Shown here piece after piece: positions 5,375 through 7,291 of a stretch of 7,291 bases of DNA. The notes under the pieces are model-generated. The model was not told the origin of the DNA. It saw only the letters and a list, made by a program, of their open reading frames with translations, and made no database searches. This DNA is from Gemmatimonadales bacterium (lineage in GTDB: Bacteria; Gemmatimonadota; Gemmatimonadetes; Gemmatimonadales; GWC2-71-9): NCBI GenBank assembly GCA_030597435.1, contig JAUVRV010000125.1, positions 1-7,291 on the forward strand, in the 5' to 3' direction. A program made the translations under genes and the position numbers. Every line of letters begins with the position of its first letter. Within the stretch, counting starts at the first letter, position 1.

Positions 5375-5797
5375 TCACTCGCCGATTGCGGTGATAACGA
5401 CCCTGCGTTGACCACCCCTATCGCGGTGTTCACACAGATAGATGCCCTGCCAGGTTCCCAGATTCAGTCTGCCTGAAGTGATTGGTACCACAACAGAACT
5501 GCCCAGTATCGACGATTTGATGTGGGCCGGCATGTCATCCGGGCCCTCGAAGGTGTGTCTGTAGTAGGATGCGTTTTCAGGCACCATTTCATTGAAATGA
5601 GATTCGAAGTCTGCGCGGACTGTGGGATCGGCGTTCTCGTTGAGAGAAAGGCTCGCCGAGGTATGTTTGACGAAGATCTGGGCCAATCCCACTTTGATGT
5701 TCCTGATCTCGGGGAATTCGCTCTCGATGACCTCGGTCACCAGATGAAAGCCTCGGGGGAAAGCCGGGAGTCTGATTTCTCGTTGGTGGAGTTTCAT
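5375..5797 (-). CDS. yjbQ: YjbQ / UPF0047 family protein
   Basis: The 140-aa length and the motifs match the YjbQ (UPF0047) family: VKHTSASLSLNENADP at residues 43-58, PDDMPAHIKSS at 86-96 and LGTWQGIYLCEHR at 113-125. The conserved His and Asp residues (H45, D57, D87, D88, H92, H124) line the presumed active site of the trimer. The family is often annotated as a 'secondary thiamine-phosphate synthase' because some members show weak activity that can complement thiamine-synthesis mutants; its true physiological role is unsettled. The ATG at 5797 starts the protein exactly at the family's usual N-terminus (MKLHQREIRLP), although no clear Shine-Dalgarno sequence precedes it. The transcript ends at the terminator about 134 bases downstream. 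It is divergent from alaX with 152 bases between the start codons. Confidence 0.92.
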   Translation of the reverse strand: MKLHQREIRLPAFPRGFHLVTEVIESEFPEIRNIKVGLAQIFVKHTSASLSLNENADPTVRADFESHFNEMVPENASYYRHTFEGPDDMPAHIKSSILGSSVVVPITSGRLNLGTWQGIYLCEHRDRGGQRRVVITAIGE

Positions 5798-5914
5798 AGC
5801 CAGGGCAGTAGTGGGTTGAATATGGAACCTGAATGTGGCCTGCGGGCACCGATCCCGACACCCCTCGGCATCGCGGACTGAACATCGCCCCCAGCCGAGA
5901 CGGGCAGCTCAACA

Positions 5915-5943
5915 CCGACAGCGACAGCCAAACCAATTATGAT
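5915..5943 (+). promoter_or_regulatory. Sigma-70-type promoter giving a leaderless alaX transcript
   Basis: CCGACA (5915-5920, four of six matches to TTGACA) is followed after exactly 17 bases by TATGAT (5938-5943, five of six matches to TATAAT). The expected transcription start, about seven bases after the -10, falls on the A of the alaX ATG at 5950. No Shine-Dalgarno sequence is present before this ATG, which agrees with leaderless translation. Confidence 0.6.
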
Positions 5944-5949
5944 GATTGT

Positions 5950-7146
5950 ATGACCGAACGGCTCTATCACACTGACTCAACCCTGCGCGAGTTCACCGCT
6001 CGTGTTGTTGCCCAGCAGGAGAGCGAGCGCGGGCCGGCGGTGCGGCTCGACCGCACCGCCTTTTACCCAACCTCGGGTGGGCAGCCGCACGACACCGGCA
6101 TGCTCAACGACATTGCGGTGCTGGACGTGTGGGAGGACGGCAGCGGAGACGTGTGGCATTTGCTCGACCGGCTCCCGCAGGGCGACGAGGTGCGCGGTGA
6201 GATCGACTGGGAACGCCGCTTCGATCATATGCAGCAGCACAGTGGACAACACCTACTGTCGGGTGCATGCGTGCGCGTTCTCAACGCCCCGACGATCAGT
6301 TTCCATCTGGGTGCGGACGAGAGCCATATCGACCTTGCCGTCCCGGAGGTGAGTTGGGCGGAAGCCTTCCGGGTCGAGGCGGATGTGAACAGGGTGGTTT
6401 GGGAGCACCACCCGGTCGAGGTCCACGTCCTTGATCAAGCGGAGCTTCACAAGGTCCCGCTGCGAAGGCCACCGCAAGTGACCGGGAAGGTAAGGGTCAT
6501 CTGGATGCGTGACTGCGATGCAGCGGCGTGTGGCGGAACCCATGTTTGCGAGACGGCCGCGGTCGGCCTGATCAAGATCACGCGAATAGAGCACTACAAG
6601 GGCGGTGTGCGCGTGGGCTTTCTGTGTGGCACCAGGGCCTTGGAGGACTACCAACGCGTCCTCCGCGGATTGCAGGAGGTTAGCGCCGGTCTGTCCGTAC
6701 ACCAGAGCCAATTGGGCAAGGCAGTCGGGCGGCTGCAGGAGGAGCAAAGGCAAGCGCGCCGTGAGCTGAAAGCCATCCAAACCCAACTCGTGGCATTCGA
6801 GGCGGAGCGACTATGGGCCGAGACCCCGGAGGCCAGTGGGGTGCGGCAGGTGATCACGTTCTTGGAGGGTCATACCTTCGAGCAGGCCCTGGCAATAGCG
6901 TCGCAACAGAGCACCCATCCGGGCACGCTGGCGTTTCTGGCTGTGAGTGAGGCCAAGGGGACACGATTGGTCTGTCAACGGAGTGACGACCTGCACGAAG
7001 TCGATGCGGTGTCAATCATACGGCGCGCGGCCGAGGCGCTTGGAGGCCGTGGAGGTGGCAGGCCGGACCTGGCGCAGGGTGGGGGCGGGGCGCAGCCACA
7101 AGAGGCGATATTGCAAGCGTTGAGGCTAGGAGCCTCGGGCGAATAA
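5950..7146 (+). CDS. alaX: Alanyl-tRNA editing protein, AlaX-L type (tRNA_SAD plus DHHA1)
   Basis: A free-standing relative of the AlaRS editing and C-terminal domains, it hydrolyses tRNA(Ala) mischarged with serine or glycine in the cytoplasm. Of the 398 aa, residues 1-50 carry the N-terminal motif (YHTDSTLREFTARV, then TAFYPTSGGQPHDTG). Residues 92-205 form the editing domain, with the zinc-binding pair HSGQH (H97, H101) and CGGTH (C194, H198) complete. Residues about 235-290 are a charged helix likely to form a coiled coil. Residues 295-398 are a DHHA1 domain ending in the glycine-rich signature GGRGGGRPDLAQGGG (366-380). No AlaRS catalytic domain is present, so this is not alaS. I chose ATG 5950 because family similarity begins there; the frame is open back to 5833 but those 39 codons are unlike the family. 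Pirin follows 94 bases later on the same strand and may share the transcript. Confidence 0.93.
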   Translation: MTERLYHTDSTLREFTARVVAQQESERGPAVRLDRTAFYPTSGGQPHDTGMLNDIAVLDVWEDGSGDVWHLLDRLPQGDEVRGEIDWERRFDHMQQHSGQHLLSGACVRVLNAPTISFHLGADESHIDLAVPEVSWAEAFRVEADVNRVVWEHHPVEVHVLDQAELHKVPLRRPPQVTGKVRVIWMRDCDAAACGGTHVCETAAVGLIKITRIEHYKGGVRVGFLCGTRALEDYQRVLRGLQEVSAGLSVHQSQLGKAVGRLQEEQRQARRELKAIQTQLVAFEAERLWAETPEASGVRQVITFLEGHTFEQALAIASQQSTHPGTLAFLAVSEAKGTRLVCQRSDDLHEVDAVSIIRRAAEALGGRGGGRPDLAQGGGGAQPQEAILQALRLGASGE

Positions 7147-7240
7147 CGGACTCTCAAAGGTACTTGCTTCTGGAACTCCCACCCCACCTGAGGTGTTCTC
7201 ACATGGCTAGCAGGGTATCGCGTTCCCAGATGGAGCAGCC

Positions 7241-7291
7241 ATGTCGATCCGACCGATCAAGCAGATAGTCCAGGCGAAACCCACTATTGAG
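7241..7291 (+). CDS. Pirin family protein, N-terminal fragment (cut by window edge)
   Basis: ATG at 7241 opens a frame reading MSIRPIKQIVQAKPTIE to the window end. This matches the N-terminus of bacterial pirins ('MS.IRPVK.I..AKPT.EGAGV.L.R.FG'). GGAG (7232-7235) lies five bases before the ATG. Pirins are small cupin-fold metalloproteins; some have quercetin 2,3-dioxygenase activity and others modulate metabolic enzymes or transcription. Only 17 residues are visible, so the metal ligands are not in the window. The call rests on the N-terminal match and the ribosome binding site. The 94-base gap after alaX holds no clear terminator, so co-transcription is possible. Confidence 0.7.
   Translation, partial: MSIRPIKQIVQAKPTIE

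Noticed and set aside
5833..5949. Upstream extension of the alaX reading frame
   Set aside because: The 39 added residues are unlike AlaX proteins, overlap the promoter, and would leave the -10 and -35 inside the gene.
6253..6786. 177-codon minus-strand ORF inside alaX
   Set aside because: It lies wholly antisense to well-conserved alaX codons and has no recognisable protein features.
1..7291. CRISPR array, insertion sequence, tRNA/rRNA gene, phage or defence system
   Set aside because: I looked for direct repeats with regular spacing, terminal inverted repeats with a transposase, RNA-gene signatures and defence-type domains on both strands and found none.

Overview
The window is a stretch of bacterial chromosome from a moderately GC-rich genome. 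Three things suggest a Gemmatimonadota- or Acidobacteriota-like, probably environmental bacterium: the tail of an FtsX/MacB-type ABC permease ending in the 'ARR..KVEPTEALRAE' signature, a relic of a Ser/Thr kinase of the 'LHDSGEA...YYV.PYV.GESL' type, and a secreted TPR protein with the HPGAAHY.IHA motif. This assignment is inference from family flavour; there is no marker gene here to prove it.

Layout. Positions 2-184 hold the C-terminus of an ABC-transporter permease whose start lies outside the window. Positions 185-806 contain no intact gene. They look like a gene graveyard: a 36-codon ORF that is little more than a signal peptide (186-296), a short piece of a Ser/Thr kinase domain (595-693), and a perfect CRP-like palindrome (710-727) ahead of the next gene. 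Positions 807-2441 (+) encode a 544-aa exported TPR protein. It converges on a RhlE-type DEAD-box RNA helicase (3894-2668, -), which uses a TTG start and has an inverted repeat in its leader. A divergent 65-aa highly charged protein follows (4193-4390, +). It ends at a hairpin shared with a convergent, unrecognised ORF (about 4769-4470, -), which lies directly downstream of a cold-shock protein gene (5074-4862, -). Further upstream on the same strand is a YjbQ-family gene (5797-5375, -), closed by a strong intrinsic terminator at 5240-5202. Divergent from it is a 398-aa alanyl-tRNA editing protein, AlaX-L (5950-7146, +), whose promoter places it as a probable leaderless transcript. The window ends in the first 17 codons of a pirin-family gene (7241 onward).

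How the genes work together. Most are housekeeping or quality-control functions rather than one pathway. RhlE and CspA both remodel RNA and are commonly linked to cold or ribosome-assembly stress. AlaX-L clears mischarged tRNA. YjbQ and pirin are small metabolic or unknown-role enzymes. I see no CRISPR array, insertion sequence, RNA gene or phage gene, and no coherent new multi-gene system. The items most worth checking are the CRP-like site, the leaderless alaX promoter, the unknown ORF behind cspA, and the degraded 185-806 region.
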